DNA of 16,871 nt from Euperipatoides rowelli (GCA_003024985.2 PXIH01S0042970.1), one strand, 5' to 3'. Positions 7,660-16,167 are shown, counted from the first letter of the stretch. The notes: generated by a model from the letters alone, not told the origin. Translations and numbers: made by a program.

Positions 7660-9518
7660 AAACTTATATTTGGAATAATTTTATTCTTAGAATTCGAAAA
7701 ATAAACAAGGAGTACAGCAATATCTGTATTTCTAACTCCCGAAATTCTACTTGCCTGTGCTAGTGTTGCTGGTTTAATTTGCATGAACTTTTCTTTTGCT
7801 TCTTTAGATAATCCTTCAACTTCAAAATTAAAATCCATAGGTAACTTAATCACCTCAAGATTCTTCATCTTCCTAATAAGTTCTGCTTGCCTATTAATAT
7901 ATCCCTCATATTTTATATCAAGTTCAACTTGTTGTAAAATTGCCTTATTCTTAGAAAGTTTAGACTCAAGTCCTACTAATTCAGTTAAACTTAAATATGG
8001 GTCTTTTAAAATATGATAGAAATCTTTGCTTACATGTTTCTTGAGCTGTTCTGTCTTTGCTTCTTTCTCGCTAAGTCTTCGTTTCCTTAAAAGTTCTTTA
8101 ACTTCATCAATTTTTTGTTCTTTTTCTATGTATTCTTGATATTTCCACTCAGCAACTAGTCCAAGCTCATAACCGCATTTCAATAGGCGTTGATCACAAG
8201 TATCATACCTTAAATTTAATCTATGCTCAGCCCTAGAAGTAAACATTCTGTAGGGTTCTTTAGTGCCTTTAGTTACAAGATCATCAATTAAAACGCCAAT
8301 GTAAGAACTAGTTCGTTTGAGAATTAAAACTTCCTTGTTTTGTATTTTTAAGGCTGCATTAACTCCTGCAACAAGTCCTTGAGCAGCTGCTTCTTCATAA
8401 CCAGAAGAACCATTAGTTTGTCCGGCAATAAATAAACCCTCTACTCTTTTAGTTTCTAGACTTGGATAAAGTTCTTGAGGATTTATATAATCATATTCTA
8501 CTGCATAACCAGGTCTTGTAATAATTACCTCTTCAAGACCAAGTATACTTCTAATTAATTCGGCTTGAACAGTTTCCGGCAATGAGGAACTAAGACCATT
8601 AAGATACATCTCTTCTGTTTGAACCCCTTCTGGTTCAATAAAAATTTGATGTCTAATTTTATCAGGAAATTTTACTATCTTGTCTTCAATAGAAGGACAA
8701 TATCTTGGTCCTGAACCTATAATCTCTCCTGAGTAAAGAGGAGATAAATGCATATTTCTTTTTATTATGTCATGAGTCTTAGCATTAGTATAAGTAATGT
8801 AACATGCAAGTTGAGACTTATCTAGAACTTTATTTGAAAAAGAAAATGGAACTATGTCACTATCACCAAATTGAATTTCAAGTTCATTAAAATTAATACT
8901 TTTTCTGTGAATTCTAGCAGGCGTTCCGGTTTTTAACCTTCCCATTTCAAAACCAAGCCTCTTTAAAGTTTTCTCAAGACCAAAAGCAGAAGGCTCTGAG
9001 ATTCGACCTTGTTCTGCTTTGTAATTACCTATGAAAATTTTCCCTCTTAAAAATGTACCAGTAGTTAGAACTACAACCTGTGCAGTAATTTTATTTCCCC
9101 GTTCTGTTACTACACCTTTTATCTTATTTTCATTGTTATTAAGTAAAAAATCTACTACCGTATCTTGATATAAATCTAAATTATCCTGCCTTTCTAATGT
9201 TTCCTTTGCCTTAATCTGATACATTAGTTTGTCTGCTTGTGCACGAGGAGCTTGAACAGCAGGTCCTTTACTCTTATTTAAAATCCTAAATTGTATCATA
9301 CTAAAATCAATTATTTTACCCATCTCTCCTCCAAGGGCATCAATTTCCCTAACCATATTGCCCTTAGCAAGCCCACCAATTGCAGGATTGCAAGAAAGTT
9401 TACCAATTGTATCAAGATTTTGCGTTATTAAAAGTGTTTTGAAATTTAACCTTGCAATAGCAAGACTAGCTTCAATTCCTGCATGCCCACCCCCTATTAC
9501 TATTGCTTCATAGTTCAT
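7656..9518 (-). CDS. mnmG: tRNA uridine-34 carboxymethylaminomethyl synthesis protein MnmG
   Basis: A 620-residue FAD-dependent protein of full family length. With MnmE it installs the 5-carboxymethylaminomethyl group (or aminomethyl group) on the wobble uridine of certain tRNAs. The FAD-binding GGGHAG is at 9-14 and the conserved SCNPAIGG block, with its catalytic-region cysteine, is at 42-49. Further signature blocks include GTPARIHRKS (about 198-207), CPSIEDKIVKFPDK, IAGQTNGSSGYEEAAAQG and FTSRAEHRL. The C-terminal helical domain that contacts MnmE is present. The ATG at 9518 follows the mnmE stop by 10 bp, with AGG about 9 bases upstream overlapping that stop region. Its end overlaps rsmG by 4 bp. 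The three genes form one operon. Identification is firm. Confidence 0.97.
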   Translation of the reverse strand: MNYEAIVIGGGHAGIEASLAIARLNFKTLLITQNLDTIGKLSCNPAIGGLAKGNMVREIDALGGEMGKIIDFSMIQFRILNKSKGPAVQAPRAQADKLMYQIKAKETLERQDNLDLYQDTVVDFLLNNNENKIKGVVTERGNKITAQVVVLTTGTFLRGKIFIGNYKAEQGRISEPSAFGLEKTLKRLGFEMGRLKTGTPARIHRKSINFNELEIQFGDSDIVPFSFSNKVLDKSQLACYITYTNAKTHDIIKRNMHLSPLYSGEIIGSGPRYCPSIEDKIVKFPDKIRHQIFIEPEGVQTEEMYLNGLSSSLPETVQAELIRSILGLEEVIITRPGYAVEYDYINPQELYPSLETKRVEGLFIAGQTNGSSGYEEAAAQGLVAGVNAALKIQNKEVLILKRTSSYIGVLIDDLVTKGTKEPYRMFTSRAEHRLNLRYDTCDQRLLKCGYELGLVAEWKYQEYIEKEQKIDEVKELLRKRRLSEKEAKTEQLKKHVSKDFYHILKDPYLSLTELVGLESKLSKNKAILQQVELDIKYEGYINRQAELIRKMKNLEVIKLPMDFNFEVEGLSKEAKEKFMQIKPATLAQASRISGVRNTDIAVLLVYFSNSKNKIIPNISL

Positions 9519-9528
9519 ATATTATTAC

Positions 9529-10914
9529 CTACTTACCTAAACAAAATTTTGAGAACATATTGCTTAAAACATCCTCATTTGTAACTTCTCCAGTTATCTC
9601 ACCAAGAAAGCCAATAATTTCATACGTATCAAATGCTAACATATCATAATTAACATTCATGTCTATTTTATTTTTTAATTCAATAAGTCCTAAATGCGAT
9701 TTCATAAGTAAATCAAGCTGCCTTGAGGAAGACACTACTACAGCAGCATCAAATTCAATTTGTACAGTTAAAGCCTTGTTTTTTATTTTTGAATAAAGCT
9801 CTTCAAGGCCAAACAATGTTTTAGTACTTAACTTCACTTTTATTACATGTTCATCAAAAAAATCTACTCTAAAATTATTAGCTTCCAGAAGATCAATTTT
9901 ATTAAGAACAAAAATAACCCTAGAATCTTCTTTATGCTTCTTAATAAACTCTAAGTCTTCATCTGTTAAACTCTTACTAATATCAATTACATATATTATG
10001 ATCTGCGAATCCAAAATCAATGAAGTACTTTTTTCAATTCCTATTTTTTCTACAAAGTCATTAGTAGAACGTAACCCAGCTGTATCAAATAAATTAAATA
10101 AAACACCATCTAATTCAAAAGAACTCTCAATATAGTCTCTTGTGGTTCCAGCATAAGAAGATACGATTGCACGATCTTGCTTCAAAAATAAGTTAAAAAG
10201 CGAAGATTTACCTGCATTTACAGAGCCAGCTAAAACAATATTAATCCCTTGCTCAACTATTTTTGAAACTTTATAAGTCTTGATTAACTTGTCAATTTCA
10301 AAAAAACTTTCAGTAAGTAAAGCAATAGGGATTTTTAATTCACCATCTTCTTCAACCTCATAATCTAAATGAACACTAAGAGCAGAAAGGAAATCTAAGA
10401 GCTTAGTTTTTATTTTGTTAATTTTATCAAATAAAGATCCAGAAAGCCTATTAACAGCTAATGAGTGAGATTTACTAGTTTTAGAACCTATTAACTCAAT
10501 AATTGCTTCTGCTCTTGTAAGATCAATTTTACCAGCTAGAAATGCCCTAAAAGCAAATTCCCCTCTTTGGGCCATTCTAAATCCATGTTGTAAAAATAAA
10601 TCTAAAATTTTCCTAATACCAATTACAGAGCCATGTCCCATAACCTCAATTGTATCTTGACCCGTAAAACTTCTTGGGGCCTTGTAAAGACACACAACAA
10701 CCTCATCAAGTCGCTCTTGAAGTTTAGCATCAACTATAAATCCATGATGCATAGTATATCCTTGTGAATTTTGTAAAGAATCAGAAGTTGAAAAGATCTT
10801 TAAAAATTTTTCTACTGTATTAGGACCTGTGCTCCTAATTACACAAAAAGCACTATTTAAAAAAGGAGTTGCAAGCACTACAATATCATCTTCTTTAGAA
10901 AATAATTTATCCAT
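9529..10914 (-). CDS. mnmE: tRNA modification GTPase MnmE
   Basis: A 461-residue GTPase of full family length, partner of MnmG in wobble-uridine modification. The N-terminal tetrahydrofolate-binding domain covers about 1-120. The G domain sits inside the helical domain: G1 is GSVNAGKSS at 230-238, G2 lies in GTTRD at 256-260, G3 is DTAG at 277-280 and G4 is NKID at 338-341. The protein ends in C458-L-G-K, the family's C-terminal cysteine motif. The ATG at 10914 has no recognisable ribosome site in the preceding 20 bases, which is unusual among its neighbours. It is the first gene of the mnmE-mnmG-rsmG operon, and its upstream region is the repeat-bearing intergenic stretch shared with the divergent lipoprotein gene. 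Identification is firm. Confidence 0.97.
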   Translation of the reverse strand: MDKLFSKEDDIVVLATPFLNSAFCVIRSTGPNTVEKFLKIFSTSDSLQNSQGYTMHHGFIVDAKLQERLDEVVVCLYKAPRSFTGQDTIEVMGHGSVIGIRKILDLFLQHGFRMAQRGEFAFRAFLAGKIDLTRAEAIIELIGSKTSKSHSLAVNRLSGSLFDKINKIKTKLLDFLSALSVHLDYEVEEDGELKIPIALLTESFFEIDKLIKTYKVSKIVEQGINIVLAGSVNAGKSSLFNLFLKQDRAIVSSYAGTTRDYIESSFELDGVLFNLFDTAGLRSTNDFVEKIGIEKSTSLILDSQIIIYVIDISKSLTDEDLEFIKKHKEDSRVIFVLNKIDLLEANNFRVDFFDEHVIKVKLSTKTLFGLEELYSKIKNKALTVQIEFDAAVVVSSSRQLDLLMKSHLGLIELKNKIDMNVNYDMLAFDTYEIIGFLGEITGEVTNEDVLSNMFSKFCLGK

Positions 10915-10939
10915 ATTAAATATTATTGCATATGTTAAA

Positions 10940-10967
10940 GATATAAAAAAACAAATTTACATATCAA
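10940..10967 (-). promoter_or_regulatory. mnmE: Candidate mnmE operon promoter
   Basis: On the minus strand TTGATA (10967-10962) is followed after 16 bp by TATATC (10945-10940). This would give a leader of roughly 20 bases with no ribosome site. The tandem repeat array begins 14 bp upstream of the -35. Alternative -10 registers exist a base or two away, so the exact hexamers are uncertain. Confidence 0.35.
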
Positions 10968-10980
10968 TAAAACTAATTCC

Positions 10981-11116
10981 TGACTAAAAATAAAAATCTG
11001 TGACTAAAAATAAAAATCTGTGACTAAAAATAAAAATCTGTGACTAAAAATAAAAATCTGTGACTAAAAATAAAANTGACTAAAAATAAAAATCTGTGAC
11101 TAAAAATAAAAATCTG
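10981..11116. repeat. Seven-copy 20-bp tandem repeat
   Basis: The unit is TGACTAAAAATAAAAATCTG. Four perfect copies run from 10981 to 11060. The fifth (11061-11076) is cut short at an undetermined base, and two more perfect copies follow (11077-11116). The next bases start TGAG and then diverge. The copies are identical, which points to recent expansion or slippage. Each unit carries two A5 tracts. The array lies in the intergenic region between mnmE and the divergent lipoprotein gene and contains no gene. The true copy number is uncertain because of the ambiguous base. Confidence 0.97.
11076..11076. other. Undetermined base (N) inside the tandem repeat
   Basis: The only ambiguous base in the window interrupts the fifth repeat unit, which is 4 bases short at that point. 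This is what a join between two assembled ends within a repeat would look like, so bases or whole units may be missing or duplicated here. Confidence 0.95.
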
Positions 11117-11122
11117 TGAGTA

Positions 11123-11149
11123 TATATAAAAAATTTAATTTTTTATATA
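11123..11149. repeat. Perfect 27-bp AT-only palindrome
   Basis: Arms of 13 bp (TATATAAAAAATT at 11123-11135 and its exact complement at 11137-11149) flank a single central T at 11136. It lies between the tandem array and the start of the lipoprotein gene, abutting the candidate -35 of that gene. It could be an operator, a cruciform-prone site or a weak terminator; it has no G or C, so a hairpin in RNA would be weak. Confidence 0.85.
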
Positions 11150-11177
11150 ATGACATTACTTGTTAACCAATTAGAAT
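11150..11177 (+). promoter_or_regulatory. Candidate promoter of the lipoprotein gene
   Basis: ATGACA (11150-11155) and TAGAAT (11172-11177) each match the sigma-70 consensus at five of six positions, with a 16-bp spacer. Transcription would start near 11184, about 38 bases before the ATG. The 27-bp palindrome ends directly at the -35, a natural place for a regulator. A perfect TATAAT at 11146-11151 is an alternative -10 but has no good -35. Confidence 0.45.
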
Positions 11178-11221
11178 ACATAAAATACACTAAATACATA
11201 GTTAGAAAGGAAGAGTAAATT

Positions 11222-11806
11222 ATGAAAAAAGTAATAAGTTTCATTGTAACAATTAGTATTATTCTGTTAAGTTGTTCAACTACAAAAAATGTTCAAACTA
11301 GCCAATCAGATGATGCAACAATAATACAAGCAAGAGCAGATAGTAGAACCAATAATCATGATACAGGAATAATAGAAAGAATAGATTACATATATACTTA
11401 CAATCCTAATAACATGGGACAAGAAAATTATAAAATAAAGTTTTACAACTATGCAGCAATAGCACTAGTTTGGAATAGAGCAAAACATCTTGAAAAAAAT
11501 GGAGAAGATCTTAAGTTCATAGAGAATAACTATCAAATGGTTGATGAAAATCATAAAAATTATAAAGAAATAATAAGTAAGATAAAGTTAAAAGATATTC
11601 CAATCTACAACAGTGAATCTTTTTTTGAAATTGATAAAAGTTTAATTGAAAAAATTGCCCAAGATAATATACAAACTGAAATAAAAGTATTTAACAATGA
11701 AAATCTAAACTCTAGAAATTATTATTTAGATCCAAGCAAAGCAAAAGAATTTTTAAAATCAGTTGATAGATGGAAAAAAGAAAAAAACATCAAATTGCAA
11801 CGTTAA
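11222..11806 (+). CDS. Predicted small lipoprotein of unknown function
   Basis: A 194-residue protein that I do not recognise. It starts MKK, then a hydrophobic stretch (4-16) and a lipobox LLSC with C18 as the likely lipidated cysteine, followed by a Ser/Thr-rich linker (19-45) of the kind that tethers spirochaetal surface lipoproteins. The rest is hydrophilic and rich in Asn, Lys, Glu and Ile, with no cysteine after C18 and no motif I can name. The ATG has GAAAGGAAG about 8 bases upstream. It is on the plus strand, divergent from mnmE and 47 bp before the FlgN-like gene, which has its own candidate promoter. Its position beside a tandem repeat and between two conserved operons suggests an accessory or lineage-specific gene, but this is an inference. 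Surface exposure is not shown. Confidence 0.82.
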   Translation: MKKVISFIVTISIILLSCSTTKNVQTSQSDDATIIQARADSRTNNHDTGIIERIDYIYTYNPNNMGQENYKIKFYNYAAIALVWNRAKHLEKNGEDLKFIENNYQMVDENHKNYKEIISKIKLKDIPIYNSESFFEIDKSLIEKIAQDNIQTEIKVFNNENLNSRNYYLDPSKAKEFLKSVDRWKKEKNIKLQR

Positions 11807-11808
11807 AA

Positions 11809-11837
11809 TTGTAAATGCTGTATATTTAATTTATAAT
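11809..11837 (+). promoter_or_regulatory. Candidate sigma-70 promoter of the flgN-flgK-flgL operon
   Basis: TTGTAA (11809-11814) and a perfect TATAAT (11832-11837) are separated by exactly 17 bp. Transcription would start near 11844, only about 10 bases before the ATG at 11854. The flgK operon of B. burgdorferi is reported to be driven by a sigma-70 promoter, which agrees with this. Confidence 0.55.
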
Positions 11838-11853
11838 GTAAGTTACAATAAAT

Positions 11854-12348
11854 ATGAAAAAAGATATTGAAAATAAATTAAAATCTATACTAGCCAATGA
11901 AGTAGAAAATCTAGAGCAAGTTTATAAACTACATTTGGAAATGAAAAAGTATCTAAAAGAAAGAAATAAAACTTTGGTACAAGATACAGTAAATAAAGTT
12001 ATTGTCATTCTTGATAAATTTAAAGAACATGAACAAGCTAGAATAGAAATTTGGGAAGAGTTTGTTAAAGGTGAAAAATTTGAATCAACTTATGAAGCAG
12101 TGGAAAAGTTATGTATGGTTCATAAAAAAGAAATACTTAACTTACTACATAAATTTAAAATCAACTTAATAAACCTTAGAAACTTAAGTTATTTAATACA
12201 AAATCATGTAGATACTTCAATGGACATGTTAGAAATGATCTTCTTAAATTTTAAAGAAGATTCAACAGAGTTTATTTATAAAAATCCTTACGGTCCAAAA
12301 AGTAACATAAACATAGATTCAAATATTTTAATAAACAAAAAACTATGA
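11854..12348 (+). CDS. flgN: FlgN-like flagellar export chaperone
   Basis: A 164-residue, almost wholly helical protein with no signal peptide and long amphipathic, coiled-coil-prone stretches (about 5-65 and 80-135). The C-terminal tail carries YGPKSN (146-151) and ends NILINKKL, resembling the tail of FlgN-family proteins. FlgN binds the C-terminal helices of FlgK and FlgL and delivers them to the flagellar export apparatus. The position directly ahead of flgK and flgL supports this; sequence similarity across the FlgN family is low, so context carries much of the weight. The ATG at 11854 has no ribosome site, and the candidate promoter would leave a leader of only about 10 bases. The stop is followed within 14 bp by flgK, and the flgK ribosome site (AAGGAG) begins at the last base of the stop codon. 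Confidence 0.68.
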   Translation: MKKDIENKLKSILANEVENLEQVYKLHLEMKKYLKERNKTLVQDTVNKVIVILDKFKEHEQARIEIWEEFVKGEKFESTYEAVEKLCMVHKKEILNLLHKFKINLINLRNLSYLIQNHVDTSMDMLEMIFLNFKEDSTEFIYKNPYGPKSNINIDSNILINKKL

Positions 12349-12362
12349 AGGAGTAAAAATAA

Positions 12363-14246
12363 ATGGAATCAACATTTTCAGGAATAGAACTTGGAAAAAG
12401 AAGCCTTTTTGCATATAAAGCTGCAATGAATACAGTAGGACATAACCTTGCAAATGCAGCAAAGCCAGGCTATTCAAGACAAAGAATAATACTAGAATCT
12501 GAATTACCTTTATATGCTCCACAACTTAATAGAGTAAACAGACCTGGACAATTAGGACAAGGGGTCCTAACACAAACAATTGAAAGAGTAAAAGACGAGT
12601 TGCTTGACATAAGGATAATAGGTGAAGCTCATATCTTAGGATTTTGGGAAATAAAAGATAAATTCATTGGAATGCTAGAAAATGTTTACAATGAGACAGA
12701 AGAACAATCAATTAGAAAAAGATTTAATGATTTTTGGGAAGGATGGCAAGATCTTGCAAATCAACCTCAAACAATATCAGCAAGAAACATAGTATTAGAA
12801 CGTGGTAAAGCCTTAGTTGAAGGAATTCAAGGAAGGTTCATTTCATTAGAGAGAATATACAACATGGCAAATGATGAAGTAGAAATGACTACAATGAAAC
12901 TAAATAGTTATTTACAAAATATAGCTCAATTGAATATACAAATTGCTAAAATACAAGCTATGAAAGACAATCCTAATGATCTTCTTGATTTAAGAGACGT
13001 ATTAATAGATAAACTTAGCCAACTAATTGAAATATCAGTAGAAAACAGGAAAGATCCAGATGAATTTTTAATACACACAGGGGGAAGACATCTGGTACAA
13101 GGCGGGGTTACTAGAGAATTAAAGCTTAAAACCACAAATGGTCCAATAAATACAAAATGGCAAGTAATATGGGACAATGGAGATACTGCTTATCTTAATA
13201 CAGGTAAACTTGGTTCCTTGCTACAAACAAGAGACGAGGATATTAAAAAAGAAATTGATGAAATAGACAACATGGCAATTAATATCTCGGATCTTGTAAA
13301 TGAAATACATGAAAAAGGTTATGGCTTAGATAAAGCTACTGGAAGGCATTTTTTTGATCAAGAGTTTAAACTTACAGATGACAGAGGTAGGTATGATAGC
13401 AACGGAGACGGAAAGTTTGATTCCGTACACTTGTTCAAGTTAACAGGAGTAAATAAAATTTATAATAATGAAACACTGGGTTTTTCAGGGACTTTAAGAT
13501 TAAATGCCTCAATTGGAAACGACATAATAGAAATTTCTTACAATGAAACAGAAACTGTACAAGATGTATTAAATAAAATAAATAACATAGATGCAGGAAT
13601 CACAACAAGACTCAATACAGATGGCTTATTGGAGTTAAAGGCTGTACAAGAATATGAACATGAAGTTTCAACTTTTAATTTAAAACATATTGAAGATTCC
13701 GGACTCTTCCTTACAACATACTCAGGAATTTTAAAAGAATCAGGAGCTGAAGGTGCTTACAATTGGAAAAATATTAATACCACAGATAAAGTAACAGATC
13801 AAGCACGATTTACAATTTCTCCTTTAAAAAATCCGGCAGCTTGGATTAAAGTTTCAGATGCTCTAGTTGCAGATTCTTCTAAAATTGCAACAGGAGTATC
13901 AAATGTAACTAATGGTTCTCCTATTGGGAATAATGAAATAGCACTAAAAATTGCTTCTCTTGCGAATTCAAGAATCATGATAGGAAAAAAATTAACCCTA
14001 AACGACTACTTTGCAGATACTGTTGCAAACATAGGTATAAAAGGTGAAACAGCTCAAGTAACAAGAGAAGCAAGAGAACAAATATTAAAAGATCTAACAG
14101 ATCTTAGGAAGTCAATATCTGGTGTGAACCAAAATGAAGAGTTATCTAATATGATAGAGTTTCAACAAGGATTCATGGCAGTAAGTAAATTTATTACAGT
14201 ATTTAATGAATTAATAGACACAGTAATAAACAAAATGGGAGTATAA
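12363..14246 (+). CDS. flgK: Flagellar hook-associated protein 1 (FlgK)
   Basis: A 627-residue protein, the first of the two hook-filament junction proteins. It is exported and sits between hook and filament of the periplasmic flagella. The N-terminal rod/hook helix signature ([21 protein letters not shown] at 5-25 by position, followed by [15 protein letters not shown]) is typical, as is the C-terminal helix with [22 protein letters not shown] ahead of the final INKMGV, cited by position near 588-627. The middle part is variable, as usual for the family. The ATG has AAGGAG about 9 bases upstream. It is co-oriented with flgN and flgL with gaps of 14 and 3 bp, so the three are one operon. Identification is firm. 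Confidence 0.96.
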   Translation: MESTFSGIELGKRSLFAYKAAMNTVGHNLANAAKPGYSRQRIILESELPLYAPQLNRVNRPGQLGQGVLTQTIERVKDELLDIRIIGEAHILGFWEIKDKFIGMLENVYNETEEQSIRKRFNDFWEGWQDLANQPQTISARNIVLERGKALVEGIQGRFISLERIYNMANDEVEMTTMKLNSYLQNIAQLNIQIAKIQAMKDNPNDLLDLRDVLIDKLSQLIEISVENRKDPDEFLIHTGGRHLVQGGVTRELKLKTTNGPINTKWQVIWDNGDTAYLNTGKLGSLLQTRDEDIKKEIDEIDNMAINISDLVNEIHEKGYGLDKATGRHFFDQEFKLTDDRGRYDSNGDGKFDSVHLFKLTGVNKIYNNETLGFSGTLRLNASIGNDIIEISYNETETVQDVLNKINNIDAGITTRLNTDGLLELKAVQEYEHEVSTFNLKHIEDSGLFLTTYSGILKESGAEGAYNWKNINTTDKVTDQARFTISPLKNPAAWIKVSDALVADSSKIATGVSNVTNGSPIGNNEIALKIASLANSRIMIGKKLTLNDYFADTVANIGIKGETAQVTREAREQILKDLTDLRKSISGVNQNEELSNMIEFQQGFMAVSKFITVFNELIDTVINKMGV

Positions 14247-14249
14247 ACA

Positions 14250-15500
14250 ATGATAAACAGAGTAAGTCATCCTTTAACATATGACAACTTCAAATATAGT
14301 CTTAAAGAAAGAGAAGCAAAACTTTTCAACATAGAAGATAAACTAGCAAATCAAACAAGGATTAATAAATTAAGAGAAGATCCAATAGGTTCAACTCATG
14401 CGGTAAGACTTGACAATGATATATTCAAAGCAAATAAATATATAGAAAATACAAAAACCTCACAATCAAATCTAAAATATGTAGAAGGTTATCTAAGCTC
14501 TCTAACAAACATTTTAACAAGGGCTAAAGAACTTGCTGTTCAAGGAGCAAATGGGACATATCATAATACAGATAAGAAAATCATATCAAAAGAAGTAAAT
14601 TCTTTACTTGAAGATTTAGTAGCAATAGCAAACATAAAAGGACCTAATGGTTATAGTGTATTTGCAGGAACTAAAATTGATAGCGATGCATTTAAAATTA
14701 CAAGAGAAAAATTAAATGCAGAAGAAAGCCAAATCATAAGAGTAGATTATAATGGAAATCAAGCAAAAAAAGAAACAGAAATATATAATGGAATTTATGT
14801 GGAAGACACTTATCCTGGCAACGAACTGTTTTGGACTCAAAACCAAATAATAACTTCACAAATCAATATAAACGATTATATTGTACCAAAAGATACAAAA
14901 ATTTATGTAGATTCTATTGATATTCAATTGACTCAAGGGGATACTGCTGTGGATATTATTTCTAAAATAAATGAAACAACAGTAGCTATCAACGCAAGTC
15001 TCAACCCAATAAAAAATTCCCTATCGCTTAAAACTACAAAGCCACATCAAATATGGCTTGCTGAAGATAAAGATTCAACCGTTTTAAAAGATCTTGGATT
15101 GCTTTCAAGAAATGAGTCAAAAAGACCGCCTTATAATATTGCTGAAAACGCAGAAATAAATGGTAGATCTATGTTTGAAGTTTTAATTGAGTTAAGAGAC
15201 AATTTATTCAATAATCAAGAAGAACTTGTTGGAAGTAGAAACTTAAAAGAAATTGATGAAAGCCTACAAAATGTTCTTCTTAACATAACAGACCTTGGAG
15301 CAAAAGACAATAGACTTGAGAGAACTTATGATCGGATATTAAAAGAAGTAGTTGATATGACAGAAGATAAATCGTTCTATACAGATCTTAATATCACACA
15401 AGCTCTAACGGAGCTTAATATGGCTAGCCTTGCCCATCAAGTTTCTCTAGGGGTTTCAGCAAGAATAATGCAAACTACTTTACTTGAATTCTTAAAGTAA
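14250..15500 (+). CDS. flgL: Flagellar hook-associated protein 3 (FlgL)
   Basis: A 416-residue protein, second of the hook-filament junction proteins, forming the layer onto which flagellin polymerises. It shares the flagellin-like layout: an N-terminal coiled helix pair (about 5-110, with TRINKLREDPIGSTHAVRL near 33-51) and a C-terminal helix ending in ALTELNMASLAHQVSLGVSARI and QTTLLEFLK, cited by position near 383-416. The middle domain is variable. The ATG lies 3 bp after the flgK stop, and the ribosome site GGGAG is inside the last flgK codons. In B. burgdorferi flgL is followed by fliW and csrA in the same operon; here flgL is the last plus-strand gene, with a convergent gene ending 19 bp later. 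Identification is firm. Confidence 0.96.
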   Translation: MINRVSHPLTYDNFKYSLKEREAKLFNIEDKLANQTRINKLREDPIGSTHAVRLDNDIFKANKYIENTKTSQSNLKYVEGYLSSLTNILTRAKELAVQGANGTYHNTDKKIISKEVNSLLEDLVAIANIKGPNGYSVFAGTKIDSDAFKITREKLNAEESQIIRVDYNGNQAKKETEIYNGIYVEDTYPGNELFWTQNQIITSQININDYIVPKDTKIYVDSIDIQLTQGDTAVDIISKINETTVAINASLNPIKNSLSLKTTKPHQIWLAEDKDSTVLKDLGLLSRNESKRPPYNIAENAEINGRSMFEVLIELRDNLFNNQEELVGSRNLKEIDESLQNVLLNITDLGAKDNRLERTYDRILKEVVDMTEDKSFYTDLNITQALTELNMASLAHQVSLGVSARIMQTTLLEFLK

Positions 15501-15519
15501 CTTAATTTTTTAAATTTAA
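15501..15519. other. 19-bp convergent intergenic gap between flgL and tsaB
   Basis: This stretch is wholly A/T apart from its first base. It holds a T6 run (15506-15511) and a 10-bp palindrome TTAAATTTAA (15510-15519). It has no GC-rich stem, so I do not call a terminator. It is too short to hold any gene. Confidence 0.8.
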
Positions 15520-16167
15520 CTAAACATCATTTAATTTTGCATAAAATGGTCCAGAAGTGATTGAATGACCTTTACCATCGCTCATTAAAAATTTATTAAC
15601 GCCAAGTTCTGTTAGAATTTTTCCTATTTTAGATTTATCTGTAAATTTTACCAACTTAAACTCATACTGTTTGTGAATATCTTCAATATTAGTCCCAGTA
15701 ACTATAGCTCTTTCAATTTTTTGTTCTATATAACAGAAAATATCTTCTTTGGAAAAATTATAAATTTGACCAAGTCTTTCATAGTTATGATAATGGGCAA
15801 AAAAATACCTATTTATGGCATTTTCATTGATAATTAAAATATCTAAATTTGTAGTTACACAATGAGCAAACACATCCAAAATATTAACATTTACAAAAGG
15901 AATACTCAATCCAGAGCTTAGTCCTTTAATAAAGCTTAAACTAATTCTAAGTCCTGTAAATAATCCTGGTCCATTAGAATTTATGATTAAATCTAAATTT
16001 TTAATGTTAATATTATTTGTTTCAATAAAATTACAAAAAATCTCAGGTAATAAAGAAGATAGTTTGTTAAACTCTAATTCAGTATTTATTAAAGAAAAAA
16101 TCGTTTTATTCATTTCACAATGAAAGGCCAAAAATTTATTTGAAGCATCAATTGCTAAAGTATTCAT
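15520..16167 (-). CDS. tsaB: t6A biosynthesis protein TsaB
   Basis: A 215-residue protein from the ATG at 16167. A longer frame from 16194 exists, but the family begins at MNTLAIDAS and the ATG at 16167 has GGAA about 7 bases upstream, while 16194 has no ribosome site. It has the ASKHA-like N-terminal strand (LAIDASN, 4-10) and the family signature GPGLFTGLRIS at 66-76 (usually GPGSFTGLRIG). TsaB is a non-catalytic partner of TsaD, and with TsaE it helps form N6-threonylcarbamoyladenosine at position 37 of ANN-decoding tRNAs. The C-terminal part is diverged, as in other small-genome bacteria. It overlaps the end of tsaE by 20 bp, suggesting translational coupling. It is convergent with flgL. 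TsaD is not in this window. Confidence 0.88.
   Translation of the reverse strand: MNTLAIDASNKFLAFHCEMNKTIFSLINTELEFNKLSSLLPEIFCNFIETNNINIKNLDLIINSNGPGLFTGLRISLSFIKGLSSGLSIPFVNVNILDVFAHCVTTNLDILIINENAINRYFFAHYHNYERLGQIYNFSKEDIFCYIEQKIERAIVTGTNIEDIHKQYEFKLVKFTDKSKIGKILTELGVNKFLMSDGKGHSITSGPFYAKLNDV

Larger units (their letters stand above)
10915..11221. other. Divergent intergenic region between mnmE and the lipoprotein gene
   Basis: This 307-bp stretch is the only long gap in the window. It holds, in order, the candidate mnmE promoter, the seven-copy tandem repeat, the 27-bp palindrome, the candidate promoter of the lipoprotein gene and its ribosome site (GAAAGGAAG, 11205-11213). I see no RNA gene or extra reading frame in it. 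Confidence 0.85.

Noticed and set aside
7783-8016. Plus-strand 77-codon frame opposite mnmG
   Set aside because: It is a shadow of the conserved mnmG C-terminal region.
10981-11116. CRISPR array
   Set aside because: The units are directly adjacent with no spacers, and no cas genes are present.
11123-11149. Telomere-like hairpin of a linear Borrelia replicon, or a rho-independent terminator
   Set aside because: The palindrome is internal to a continuous syntenic region, and it has no GC in the stem, so neither reading is supported.
12926-13177. Minus-strand 83-codon frame inside flgK
   Set aside because: It is antisense to flgK, with no support of its own.
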